Shown one piece after another: positions 9,200 through 16,428 of a stretch of DNA of 60,623 bases. The DNA is from Solirubrobacteraceae bacterium (GTDB taxonomy: Bacteria; Actinomycetota; Thermoleophilia; Solirubrobacterales; Solirubrobacteraceae), in NCBI GenBank assembly GCA_030447785.1, contig JAUJOF010000014.1, positions 2,427 to 63,049 of the forward strand, written 5' to 3'. Both the position numbers and the translations under genes were made by a program. Below the pieces are notes generated by a model. It did no database searches, was not told where the DNA came from, and saw only the letters and a list, made by a program, of their open reading frames with translations. Positions within the stretch are counted from its first letter, which is position 1, and the number at the start of each line of letters is the position of its first letter.

Positions 9200-9445
9200 A
9201 TGAGACGTGAGGAGGCCGAACGCGAGGCGGCGCGCCTGAACGGCGGCCACACGCACGGCAGCGCGCACCGCTGGTTTGCGCGACCGGACAGCGATGGTGA
9301 GTGGTCGCTCGTGAAGGTGACGGGGCTGCCCGGCGCCCCCATCGACCCCCTGAAGGCCGCGGTCGAGGCCAAGCCAAAGCCGCCCCAGCCGGACGACCCG
9401 CGCCCGAATTACTGGCGCGACGCGGGTGGGCCCTGGGTCGGTTGA
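9200..9445 (+). CDS. small conserved-looking hypothetical protein
   Basis: An 81-residue protein, charged at the N-terminus (MRREEAEREAARLNGG), then HGSAHRWFARPDSDGEWSLVKVTGLP and a Pro-rich tail ending RPNYWRDAGGPWVG. There is no signal peptide, membrane segment or known motif. The ATG at 9200 was chosen because the protein-like composition begins there. It may be a small soluble protein of unknown role. It lies 130 bp after the ABC1 kinase gene, on the same strand, within the repeat-bounded segment. Confidence 0.55.
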   Translation: MRREEAEREAARLNGGHTHGSAHRWFARPDSDGEWSLVKVTGLPGAPIDPLKAAVEAKPKPPQPDDPRPNYWRDAGGPWVG

Positions 9446-9618
9446 TCGCCGTGCCCGCGCGGCCGCTCCCGGCCACGTAGACCCACATGGTGACATCCGG
9501 CACCGAGGCCATCGACGGTGCGCTCCGTCTCGATGGCTCCGGGCTCGAGCCCATCCGCCAAGGGGATTCCCGGGGTGTGCTCGGAATGTGAGCGAAGTCG
9601 GCGCGCCGCGGCGCTCTG

Positions 9619-9670
9619 CGGCCAGTAGTCGGGATGCAGCAGCGCCACCTCCACGACGTTGGGAGGCTAC
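9619..9670. repeat. 52-bp direct repeat, right copy
   Basis: Matches 6325-6376 with four mismatches. It contains the truncated GT4 start and the TAGCCT box, and on the other strand its end overlaps the TACGCT box of the RpiB-family gene. Confidence 0.85.
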
Positions 9671-9673
9671 GCT
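9668..9673 (+). promoter_or_regulatory. TANNNT -10 box for the RpiB-family gene
   Basis: TACGCT, 6 nt before the ATG at 9680. Confidence 0.45.
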
Positions 9674-9679
9674 CGCGCC

Positions 9680-10123
9680 ATGCGCATCTCGCTGGCCGCC
9701 GACGAGCGCACGGGCGTCGCCGACGCCGTGATCGAGGGCCTGCGCGCCCGCGGTCACGAGGTGGCCTTGCACGGCGCGCTGGCCGAGGACGAGCGTGCCG
9801 ACTGGGCGTGGAGCTGCGCGGCCGCGGCGCGCGACGTCGCCGAGGGCCGCGCCGAGCAGGGCGTCGTGTGCTGCTGGACGGGCACGGGCGCCTCCATCGC
9901 GGCCAACAAGGTCCCCGGCGTGCGCGCCGCGCTGTGCGCCGACGCGCCCACGGCGGCGGGAGCGCGACGCTGGAACGACGCCAACGTGCTCGCCCTCTCC
10001 CTGCGCGCCACCTCGCAAGCGCAGCTCGAGGAGATCCTCGACGCGTGGTTCTCCGCCGCGCCCAGCGACGATCCCGACGACGCCGCCAACGTCGCCCACG
10101 TGGGCGAGCTGGACAACGGCTAG
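9680..10123 (+). CDS. RpiB/LacA/LacB-family sugar-phosphate isomerase
   Basis: A 147-residue protein of the RpiB family, which interconverts aldose and ketose phosphates such as ribose 5-phosphate and ribulose 5-phosphate. It begins MRISLAADERTGVADAVIEG. The signature loop CCWTGTGASIAANKVPGVRA keeps the cysteine and the GTG-xSIAANK phosphate-binding stretch, and RRWNDANVLALSLRA matches the family's NDANVL motif. The length is normal. The sequence is more diverged than housekeeping RpiB, so a different pentose/hexose phosphate is possible; its position among glycosyltransferases may mean it feeds a sugar-nucleotide pathway. It overlaps the stop of the convergent GT2 gene by 4 bp. Confidence 0.85.
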   Translation: MRISLAADERTGVADAVIEGLRARGHEVALHGALAEDERADWAWSCAAAARDVAEGRAEQGVVCCWTGTGASIAANKVPGVRAALCADAPTAAGARRWNDANVLALSLRATSQAQLEEILDAWFSAAPSDDPDDAANVAHVGELDNG

Positions 10124-11081
10124 AGCACCGCGACGCGGTGGCGCAGCGCGCCGCGCGCGACCGCGAAGCACTCCACGGCGTCGTGGGCGGCCAGCCACGG
10201 TAGGTGGCGCGCCGAGCCGTGGGCGATGAACAGCCGGCGCCGCGCGCCCGCCAGCCAGGGCAGGCCCAGCAGCACCAGGGGCGGCAGGCGGCGGGCCAGC
10301 GCGAGTCCCAGCGCGCCCAGCAGCAGGTCGCGGTGGGCCTCCTTCCAGAAGAGTCGCCACAGCAGCGTCTCGCGGCGCAGGGCCGGGTGGGCGGCCAGCA
10401 CGATGACCGCGTCGCTCCAGCGCAGGGGAAAGCGCAGCGCGCCCAGCGCCCCCAGCTCCCACACCGCGTGGTCGACGACCGCGTCGTCGAGGTAGCGCAC
10501 CGGGGCTCCCGCGGCGCGCGCGCGCCAGGCCAGGTCGGTGTCCTCGCCGCCCAGGAAGTAGCGCAGGTCGAAGCCGCCCAGGCGCTCGAGCAGCGCGCGC
10601 GGGTAGGCGATGTTGGCCGTCGGATACCAGGGGCCGGCGGCGCGGACGTCGAGGGTGCGCGCAAAGGGGGAGAGGCGGTGGCGCTCGGCGGGGTTGGGCT
10701 CCACGCGGCCGGCGAGCACGGCGTCGGGGGTCTGGTGTGCCCCGTGCAGCAGCGTGGCCAGCCACCGGGGGCGCGGTTCGCAGTCGTCGTCGGTGAAGGC
10801 CACCAGCGGCGCGCGCGCCGCCCGCCAGCCGCGTTCGCGGGCCCGCGCGGGGCCGCCGGGACGGTCGGCGCGCACCACGCGCAGCGCGAGGTCACCGCGG
10901 CGCTCGGCGCCGGCCAGCAGCGCCGGGGTGGCGTCGCTCGACGCGTTGTCGACCACCACGACCTCGAAGGCGCCGGGCTCCACGGTCTGGGCGCGCAGGG
11001 CGGCGAGCAGGCGCTCGAGCCGCGCGGCGCGGTTGTGCGTGGCCAGGACGACGGAGACGGCGGGGTCATGGGCGCGCTCAC
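10120..11081 (-). pseudogene. glycosyltransferase family 2, start region frameshifted
   Basis: A GT2 glycosyltransferase of about 320 residues: VSVVLATHNRAARLERLLAA, FEVVVVDNASSDATP, VAFTDDDCEPRPRW (the DDD metal-binding motif), then FDLRYFLGGEDTDLAWRARA and a C-terminal hydrophobic stretch LPPLVLLGLPWLAG. The frame that encodes VSVVLATHN has no start codon after the upstream stop. The GTG at 11081, just after a CCTAGCGT box, reads into it if one C is added to the CCCC run near 11068; that makes 321 whole codons. The internal GTG at 10983 would delete the first strand of the fold and is unlikely. Confidence 0.78.
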
Positions 11082-11106
11082 GCTAGGGAGATCGCCAGCG
11101 GACCTT

Positions 11107-12063
11107 CTACCCCGGCGCCGCGACGGGCTCGGGGCGCGGCGGCGGCCCGGGGTGCTCGCCCGCCGCGGCCTCCCATGCGGCCAGGAAGGCGCGGGCGAGT
11201 TCGTGCTCCCAGTACGCGCCCGCGGCCGCGTGCACCCGCGGGCCCAGGCCGGGCAGGCGCGCGGGCACCAGGTCCACCATCCGAGCGGCCCGCCCGCGCG
11301 GCGGCGGACCGGTCACCGCGGAGAAGCGGTCGTGGAAGAAGGGCGTCACCTCGGGGTGGCGCGCGACGAAGCGCCGCTCCGACCACGCGATGCGCGCCAC
11401 CTGCGCGCGCCAGCCCTCCAGGGTCATCGCGTGCTCGTGCTCGGCGCGGGCGGCGGGCAGGTGGCGCAGGCGCAGCCCGCCGGCCTCGGCCATCCGCTTG
11501 GCCACGTCGAGGTCCTCGTAGCCGAAGGGCAGGCCCTCCTCGTCGAAGCCTCCGGCCCGCGCCAGCAGCGAGCGCTTGACCGAGGCGTGGGCGGTGTAGA
11601 AGTGCCACCAGCCCGTGACCTGCCCGGGCGCGAGGGCCGCGAAGTCGAACTGCAGTCCCCGCTCGACCCAGCGCATGAACGCGGTGACGCGCAGGCCGTC
11701 GGCCCAGCGCACGGCGCCCAGCACCGCGTCGGCCTCCTCAGGGTGCTCCGCGTGCGCGCGGGCGTGGACGCCCAGCGCTCCCACCTCGACCAGGACGTCA
11801 TCGTCGAGGAAGACCACCACGGACCCGCGCGCGGCGCGCCACCCGGCGTTGCGCGCCGCCGAGGCGCCCGCCCGCCCGGCGCGCAGGAGCCGTCCGGGCA
11901 GGCGCGCCGCCTCCCAGGCCCGCGCGAGCGCGAGGTGGTCGGCCGCGGCGTCGGCGACCAGCAGCACCTCGCCCAGGTGGGGCTGGCCGCGCAGGCGCGC
12001 CAGGGCTCGCGCGAGCGCCGGGCGGCGGCCCAGGGTGGGGATCACCACGCTCAAGTCGGACAC
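11107..12063 (-). CDS. glycosyltransferase family 2
   Basis: A 318-residue GT2 enzyme: SDLSVVIPTLGRRPALARAL at the N-terminus, GASAARNAGWRAARG, then VVFLDDDVLVEVGAL with the DDD metal-binding motif, and VKRSLLARAGGFDEEGLPFG-YEDLDVAKR in the acceptor loop. It would add a sugar to the surface glycan using an activated donor and a divalent metal. The start is GTG. It lies 25 bp upstream of the GT2 gene at 10120-11081 on the same strand, so the two are probably co-transcribed. Confidence 0.9.
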   Translation of the reverse strand: MSDLSVVIPTLGRRPALARALARLRGQPHLGEVLLVADAAADHLALARAWEAARLPGRLLRAGRAGASAARNAGWRAARGSVVVFLDDDVLVEVGALGVHARAHAEHPEEADAVLGAVRWADGLRVTAFMRWVERGLQFDFAALAPGQVTGWWHFYTAHASVKRSLLARAGGFDEEGLPFGYEDLDVAKRMAEAGGLRLRHLPAARAEHEHAMTLEGWRAQVARIAWSERRFVARHPEVTPFFHDRFSAVTGPPPRGRAARMVDLVPARLPGLGPRVHAAAGAYWEHELARAFLAAWEAAAGEHPGPPPRPEPVAAPG

Positions 12064-12070
12064 GGGGACC

Positions 12071-12076
12071 TAGCAT
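12071..12076 (+). promoter_or_regulatory. TANNNT -10 box for the methyltransferase at 12086
   Basis: TAGCAT, 9 nt before the GTG start, in the 22-bp gap between two divergent genes. Confidence 0.45.
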
Positions 12077-12085
12077 CGCAGCGCC

Positions 12086-12805
12086 GTGGTGACGCCACCC
12101 GACCCCGACCGCGAGCTGGCCGAGCTGGCCGCCTACCTGGGCGACGCCTTCGACGAGCGCCTGCTGTTCGGCCACGTGGCCGCGCTGGAGCGCGAGCTGG
12201 CCACGGTGGGCGACGAGGCGAGCCTGTATCGCACCTCGCAGATCTACCTCTATGACCTGACCGCCTTCGCGATGACGGCCACCAAGGGGCCCTACCTCGA
12301 GCTGCTGGCCCGCCACTGCCCGCCGCCCGCGCGCGTGCTGGACGTGGGCTGTGGGATCGGGTCCGACGGCCTGGCCCTGCTGGAGGCCGGCTACGAGGTG
12401 CACTTCGCCGACTTCGCCAACCCGTCCACGCGGTACCTGTGCTGGCGCCTGGAGCGCCGGGGCCTGCGTGCGCCGGTCCACGACCTCGACCGTGGGCCGC
12501 TCCCGGCGGGCTTCGACCTGGCCTACGCCTTCGACGTGATCGAGCACGTCCCCGACCCCTACGCGTTCCTGGGCGCCATGGAGCGCAGCGCGCGCCGCGT
12601 GCTGGTCAACCTGCTCGAGCCAGAGCCGGGGGATACCGCGCTGCACCACGAGCTGCCGGTGCGCGCGCTGCTGGGCCGCTGCGCGCGCCGGCGCCTGCTG
12701 CGCCACCGCCGCCTGCACGGGCGCTCGCACCTCGTGCTCTACGACGGGCGCCCCGCCGGGCGGGCGCGGCGCCTGCGGTCGCGCCTGGAGCTGCTGCGCC
12801 CCTGA
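12086..12805 (+). CDS. SAM-dependent methyltransferase
   Basis: A 239-residue class I methyltransferase. The SAM-binding core is VLDVGCGIGSDGLALLEAGY, followed by VHFADFANPSTRYLCWRLER, DLAYAFDVIEHVPDPYAFLG and a helical Arg-rich C-terminus. An N-terminal helical region of ~75 residues (LYRTSQIYLYDLTAFAM) precedes the core. It is probably a sugar or small-molecule methyltransferase of the glycan locus; the substrate is unknown. Its last 200 bp lie antisense to the 3' end of the next gene. Confidence 0.82.
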   Translation: MVTPPDPDRELAELAAYLGDAFDERLLFGHVAALERELATVGDEASLYRTSQIYLYDLTAFAMTATKGPYLELLARHCPPPARVLDVGCGIGSDGLALLEAGYEVHFADFANPSTRYLCWRLERRGLRAPVHDLDRGPLPAGFDLAYAFDVIEHVPDPYAFLGAMERSARRVLVNLLEPEPGDTALHHELPVRALLGRCARRRLLRHRRLHGRSHLVLYDGRPAGRARRLRSRLELLRP

Positions 12806-13523
12806 GGCCGTGGAGCACCTGGTGGCGCACGGAGAAGGCGCGATCGCCCTCACCGGCGCGCATGTCAAAGCGCCCGAGGCGCTCCACCCGGTCGAATCCC
12901 GCGGTCCACAGCATCCGCCGCCACGTGCGCGCGCTGGGCAGCCAGAAGACCACCGCGCGGTCGCGATCGGCGTGGTAGCGCGACACGGGGAGGGGGAGCA
13001 GCCCCAGGCCGCGGTGGTACTGCTCGGCCGAGACGAAGGTGCCCCGACACAGGCCCGCGATGCGCTCGAGGGCCAGCAGCTGGTCGCGCAGGTGCACCAG
13101 CACCGAGCCGCACAGCACCCAGTCGAAGGTGCCCAGCTCCTGCGCGGTGGCGTGGTAGATCGAGCCCACCACCCGCTCCACGCGCGAGCCCAGCGCCTCG
13201 TGAGCCAGGGCGAAGCCCGCGCCGCGCGGCTCGTCGGGGTAGGTGGCCGGCCGGCGGCGGGGCGGCCAGTCCAGCTCGCGCTCGTCGTCGAGGTCCAGCG
13301 CGACGACCTCGGCGCCGCGACGCTCCATCTCGAAGGCCCAGAAGCCGTCCCAGGTGCCCACGTCCAGCGCGCGAAGGCCGTCCATGCGCTCGGGCAGGCC
13401 GTAGCGGTCCACGTCGCCGCGCAGGTCGAACCAGCCCTGGGTGACCAGGCCGGGGGCCAGCTCCATCGTGTGGTACCAGCGCCGCTGCTCGATCCGGCGG
13501 CGCAGGTCGTCGTCGACGGTCAT
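12606..13523 (-). CDS. CmoB-like SAM-dependent methyltransferase, paralogue B
   Basis: Same family as the genes at 3355 and 19914: RRWYHTMELAPGLVTQGWFD near the N-terminus, ALDVGTWDGFWAFEMERRG as SAM motif I, FDWVLCGSVLVHLRDQ and FWLPSARTWRRMLWTAGFDRV. The recognisable domain ends around residue 240 (FSVRHQVLHGL). The open frame runs on another ~65 codons of Ala/Arg/Gly-rich sequence, antisense to the methyltransferase at 12086. Either the tail is real or a stop was lost; no stop occurs in any minus frame near 12800. The ATG start has a TAGGCT box 11 nt upstream. Confidence 0.78.
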   Translation of the reverse strand: MTVDDDLRRRIEQRRWYHTMELAPGLVTQGWFDLRGDVDRYGLPERMDGLRALDVGTWDGFWAFEMERRGAEVVALDLDDERELDWPPRRRPATYPDEPRGAGFALAHEALGSRVERVVGSIYHATAQELGTFDWVLCGSVLVHLRDQLLALERIAGLCRGTFVSAEQYHRGLGLLPLPVSRYHADRDRAVVFWLPSARTWRRMLWTAGFDRVERLGRFDMRAGEGDRAFSVRHQVLHGLRGAAAPGATAGAAPARRGARRRARGASARAGGGGAAGAGARSGPAARAPAARGAARYPPALARAG

Positions 13524-13534
13524 TCGTGGGCAGC

Positions 13535-13540
13535 AGCCTA
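13535..13540 (-). promoter_or_regulatory. TANNNT -10 box for paralogue B
   Basis: TAGGCT on the minus strand, 11 nt before the ATG at 13523. Confidence 0.4.
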
Positions 13541-13561
13541 CGGCGGGGCCCCGGCCTCATG

Positions 13562-13584
13562 TGGCGCCAGAATGGCGCTACGGT
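13562..13584 (+). promoter_or_regulatory. probable promoter and operator of the toxin-antitoxin pair
   Basis: A palindrome TGGCGCCA (13562-13569) and a near copy TGGCGCTA (13573-13580) are spaced 11 bp apart and overlap a TACGGT -10 box (13579-13584) lying 6 nt before the ATG at 13591. Repeated half-sites over the promoter fit autorepression by the antitoxin, the usual control of such pairs. Confidence 0.45.
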
Positions 13585-13590
13585 ATGACC

Positions 13591-13824
13591 ATGCCTAGCG
13601 TCCAGATCAAGAACGTCCCTCCCGACGTGCATGCCGTCCTGCGCGCGCGCGCGGCGGGCGCCGGTCAGTCACTCCAGGAATACCTGCTGGCCCGCCTGAC
13701 CGAAGAGGCGCGCCGTCCGACGCTGAAGGAGACGTTCGAGCGCATCGCCAGGGAGGAATCAGGGGGCTCGCTGCCGCTCGGGTTTGCCGTCGAGGCGATA
13801 CGCGCGGATCGCGACAGCCGATGA
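13591..13824 (+). CDS. FitA/VapB-like antitoxin
   Basis: A 77-residue ribbon-helix-helix-type antitoxin: MPSVQIKNVPPDVHAVLRAR forms the DNA-binding strand and first helix, then QSLQEYLLARLTEEA, and a C-terminal toxin-binding tail. It would bind its own operator as a dimer and neutralise the PIN-domain toxin next to it. The ATG at 13591 fits both the family start and the promoter spacing; the ATG two codons upstream overlaps the -10 box. The stop overlaps the toxin start by 4 nt (ATGA), the normal coupling that favours antitoxin excess. Confidence 0.85.
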   Translation: MPSVQIKNVPPDVHAVLRARAAGAGQSLQEYLLARLTEEARRPTLKETFERIAREESGGSLPLGFAVEAIRADRDSR

Positions 13825-14219
13825 TCGTCGTCGACGCGTCCGTGCTCGCGTCGACCCTGATCGACGATGGGGCGGTTGGTCGGCGACTTCGCGAACGACT
13901 TGTGGACGAGGACCTGGCCGCTCCCGAGGTCGTGGATCTCGAGATCGCATCGACGCTGCGCAAGGCGACTCGCCAGGGGACGATGGACGAAGGTCGCGCC
14001 ACCAGGGCCCTCGTGGACCTCGCCACGATGGCGGTCCAGCGCCACACGCACGTGGCGCTGCTCGATCGCATCTGGCAACTGCGAGAGAACGTCACACCCT
14101 ACGACGCCGCCTACGTCGCCTTGGCCGAGGAGCTCGGCGCCACCCTCGTCACCGCCGACGCGCGCCTCGCACGCGCGCCCGGCCCGCGGTGCGCCGTCGA
14201 GCTCGTCAGCCGCGGATGA
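13821..14219 (+). CDS. VapC-like PIN-domain ribonuclease toxin
   Basis: A 132-residue PIN-domain protein. The acidic metal-binding residues of the nuclease centre are in place: Asp5 in MIVVDASVLAS, Glu41 in VVDLEIASTLRKA, Asp in TPYDAAYVALAEELG and Asp in LVTADARLARA. VapC toxins cleave tRNA or rRNA to stop growth when the antitoxin is lost. It is coupled to the antitoxin gene by ATGA overlap. The last 14 bp overlap the convergent phosphomutase gene. The pair sits inside the glycan locus and may be a mobile or stabilising module. Confidence 0.87.
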   Translation: MIVVDASVLASTLIDDGAVGRRLRERLVDEDLAAPEVVDLEIASTLRKATRQGTMDEGRATRALVDLATMAVQRHTHVALLDRIWQLRENVTPYDAAYVALAEELGATLVTADARLARAPGPRCAVELVSRG

Positions 14220-15579
14220 TGCCCAGCACCTCGTCGCGGCGGCGCTCCATGTCCTCGGGGGAGACCAGGCTCTCGAGCGTGAGGCGCAGCAGCGGCTCGG
14301 TGTTGGACGGGCGCACGTTGAAGTGCCAGTCGTCGTAGTCCACCGACAGGCCGTCCATCTCGGTGATCCGCCCGTCGGCGTAGCGCTCGCGCAGCTCGTC
14401 CATCCGGGCCTCGGCGTCGGCCACCTCGGAGTTGATCTCCCCCGAGATGAAGTAGCGCGAGTGGTAGGTCTCCAGCAGCTCGCTCATGCGCTTGCCCTCC
14501 ACCGAGAGCTTCTCGAGGATGAGCAGGGCGGGCACCGTGCCCGAGTCGGCGTTGTAGAAGTCGCGGAAGTAGTAGTGGCCGGAGACCTCGCCACCGAAGA
14601 TCGCGCCCTCGTCGCGCATGCGGGTCTTGAAGAAGGCGTGGCCGACCCGGTTGGCGTGGGCGGTGCCCCCGGCGGCGTGCACGGTGTCGGCCACCGCGCG
14701 GGAGGCGCGCACGTCGTAGAGGATCGCCGCCCCGGGGTTCTTGGCCAGGAGGTGCTCGGCCAGCACGGCGGTGAGGAAGTCCCCGTCCACGAAGGCCCCG
14801 GTGTCGTCGAAGAAGAAGCAGCGGTCGGCGTCCCCGTCCCAGGCGATCCCCAGGTCGGCGCCGGTCTCGTGCACCTTGTCGATGATGAAGCGGCGGTTCT
14901 CCTCCAGCAGGGGGTTGGGCTCGTGATCGGGAAGCTCGCCGTCGGGCTCCCAGTACGTGGTGATCAGGTCGAGTCCCAGGCGCTCGAGCAGCGGGCCGAT
15001 CATGGGGCCGGCCATGCCGTTGCCCCCGTCGACGACCACGCGCAGGGACCGCACGCGCTCGGGGTCGATGAAGCCCAGCGCGGCCTCCTGGAACTCCGCG
15101 GAGAGGTCGACCTCCTCGACCGTGCCGCGCGCGGCCGGGTCGGGCGCGTCCAGGCCGGCCTCGACCTTGGCCTGCACGTCGGCGATGCCCGCCTCGCCGC
15201 TCAGCGCGATCGCCCCCTCGCGCACCAGCTTCGCCCCCGTGTAGTCCTTGGGGTTGTGCGAGGCGGTGCACATCAGCCCGCCGTCCAGGTCGCGCGAGCC
15301 GACCAGGAAGTACAGCATCTCGGTGGCCACCTGTCCCGCGTCGAGCACCGTGACGCCCTCGGCGGTCATCCCGTCGCGGTAGCGCGCGGCCATCTCGGGA
15401 GCGGTCAGGCGCATGTCGCGCCCCAGGCCCACACGCAGCTGGGCGGGGGGCTTGCCGGCCAGCTCGGCCAGCGTGCGCGCGAAGGCGCGGGCGACCTGCT
15501 CCGCGCCGTCGCCGTCGAGTTGCTCGCCGTGCAACCCGCGCACGTCGTAGGCCTTGAAGATCTCGGGGGAGGCGGTCAT
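14206..15579 (-). CDS. phosphomannomutase/phosphoglucomutase
   Basis: A 457-residue alpha-D-phosphohexomutase that moves phosphate between C6 and C1 of glucose or mannose, supplying hexose 1-phosphates for nucleotide sugars. It begins with the conserved FKAYDVRGLHGEQL. The phosphoserine loop is CTASHNPKDYTGAK (Ser107), the Mg-binding loop DGDADRCFFFD, the sugar-binding region GGEVSGHYYFRDFYNADSG and the C-terminal phosphate-binding RPSNTEPLLRLTLES. Glucose 1-phosphate made here could feed RfbF at 20758. A TATGAT box lies 11 nt before the ATG. Confidence 0.93.
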   Translation of the reverse strand: MTASPEIFKAYDVRGLHGEQLDGDGAEQVARAFARTLAELAGKPPAQLRVGLGRDMRLTAPEMAARYRDGMTAEGVTVLDAGQVATEMLYFLVGSRDLDGGLMCTASHNPKDYTGAKLVREGAIALSGEAGIADVQAKVEAGLDAPDPAARGTVEEVDLSAEFQEAALGFIDPERVRSLRVVVDGGNGMAGPMIGPLLERLGLDLITTYWEPDGELPDHEPNPLLEENRRFIIDKVHETGADLGIAWDGDADRCFFFDDTGAFVDGDFLTAVLAEHLLAKNPGAAILYDVRASRAVADTVHAAGGTAHANRVGHAFFKTRMRDEGAIFGGEVSGHYYFRDFYNADSGTVPALLILEKLSVEGKRMSELLETYHSRYFISGEINSEVADAEARMDELRERYADGRITEMDGLSVDYDDWHFNVRPSNTEPLLRLTLESLVSPEDMERRRDEVLGIIRG

Positions 15580-16397
15580 CGCGGCGGCGCATCATATGTG
15601 GCCGACGGCGGTCGTACGGCGCGCGCCCACAGGTCGGCGCGCGCCAGCGGCGCGGTGGGGCGGTGGGAGGCCATGCGGTGCACCATGCGCCGCGCGGACT
15701 CGTCGGGCAGATGATCGGTGTAGACGAAGCGCCCGAGCGTCACGCGAACGTGGGTGAACCCGGCGCTGCGCAGCAGGCGGCGCAGCGACCACAGCGACTG
15801 CTCTCTGACGTGCATCGCGCGTTCGAGCTCGTTGCGCGGGTCGGGCGGCCAGGCGGCTCGCCGTCGGGGGCGGGCGGCGCGCAGGGCGCGGTAGGTCACG
15901 GTGTAGATCGTGCGGGTGGGCATGGTGTGGGCGAGCAGGCGCCCGCCCGGTCGCAGCACCCGCCGCGCTTCGGCCAGGGCCCGGGAGAGCTCCGCAGCGC
16001 TCAGATGCTCGACCACGTCGAGCATCGTGACCACGTCCGCCGTGGCGTCGGCCAGGGGCAGCGCGCGGGCGTCGGCGTGGTGCAGCTCGGCGCCTTCCAG
16101 CCCGGCCGCGTCGACGGTGCGCCGCGCGAGACCCAGTGCGGCCTCGGAGTACTCCACGCCCACCACGCGGGCCGCTCCGGCGCGCAGCGCGGCCACCAGC
16201 AGCTCGCCGCGACCGCAGCCCACGTCGACGACCACCTCGCCGGGCCGCACGCCGGCCAGGCGCGCGTAATGGAAGTACAGCGGGTCGGCGCTCGCCCCGT
16301 CCGAGGCCTCCCAGCGCGGCGCGCCCATGCAGCTCTCGCGGTAGTACCGCTCGGTGTAGGCCTCGGGAGGGACCGTGGGCGTGGGCAGCTCGGTCAT
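15576..16397 (-). CDS. SAM-dependent methyltransferase
   Basis: A 273-residue class I methyltransferase. After YTERYYRESCMGAPRWEASD it has VVVDVGCGRGELLVAALRAG (SAM motif I), VVGVEYSEAAL, ADATADVVTMLDVVEHLSAA and VLRPGGRLLAHTMPTRTIY, as in UbiE/ArsM-like methyltransferases acting on small molecules. The ATG at 16397 was chosen because a longer in-frame extension would run through the divergent promoter region. The stop overlaps the phosphomutase start by 4 nt (ATGA), so the two are co-translated. The target is probably a glycan sugar or lipid; this is inference from the neighbours. Confidence 0.85.
   Translation of the reverse strand: MTELPTPTVPPEAYTERYYRESCMGAPRWEASDGASADPLYFHYARLAGVRPGEVVVDVGCGRGELLVAALRAGAARVVGVEYSEAALGLARRTVDAAGLEGAELHHADARALPLADATADVVTMLDVVEHLSAAELSRALAEARRVLRPGGRLLAHTMPTRTIYTVTYRALRAARPRRRAAWPPDPRNELERAMHVREQSLWSLRRLLRSAGFTHVRVTLGRFVYTDHLPDESARRMVHRMASHRPTAPLARADLWARAVRPPSATYDAPPR
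15591..15596 (-). promoter_or_regulatory. TANNNT -10 box inside the methyltransferase 3' end
   Basis: TATGAT on the minus strand, 11 nt before the phosphomutase ATG; it would be an internal promoter for that gene. Confidence 0.3.
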
Positions 16398-16410
16398 CGC
16401 GCCAGGATGG

Positions 16411-16420
16411 ATCCTAGGCT
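16411..16420. promoter_or_regulatory. overlapping divergent -10 boxes
   Basis: The palindromic core CCTAGG provides TAGGCT (16415-16420) on the plus strand, 8 nt before the GT4 ATG at 16429, and TAGGAT on the minus strand, 13 nt before the methyltransferase ATG at 16397. The two promoters should compete. Confidence 0.45.
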
Positions 16421-16428
16421 GCCTGCCG

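Larger units (their letters stand above)
9446..9679. other. intergenic region with truncated GT4 5' end
   Basis: 234 bp without an intact gene. On the minus strand, 9654 downwards begins MEVALLHPDYWPQ, matching the first residues of the GT4 enzyme at 6360, then similarity fades within about 20 codons. It is read as a gene remnant left at the right edge of the repeat-bounded segment. Confidence 0.6.

Noticed and set aside
6377..9618. An insertion sequence or integron between the 52-bp repeats
   Set aside because: No transposase, integrase or terminal inverted repeats are present; only the direct repeats and shifted composition support an insertion event.
10204..12255. A 683-codon plus-strand frame opposite two GT2 genes
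   Set aside because: Same reason: low-complexity translation, opposite well-conserved glycosyltransferases.
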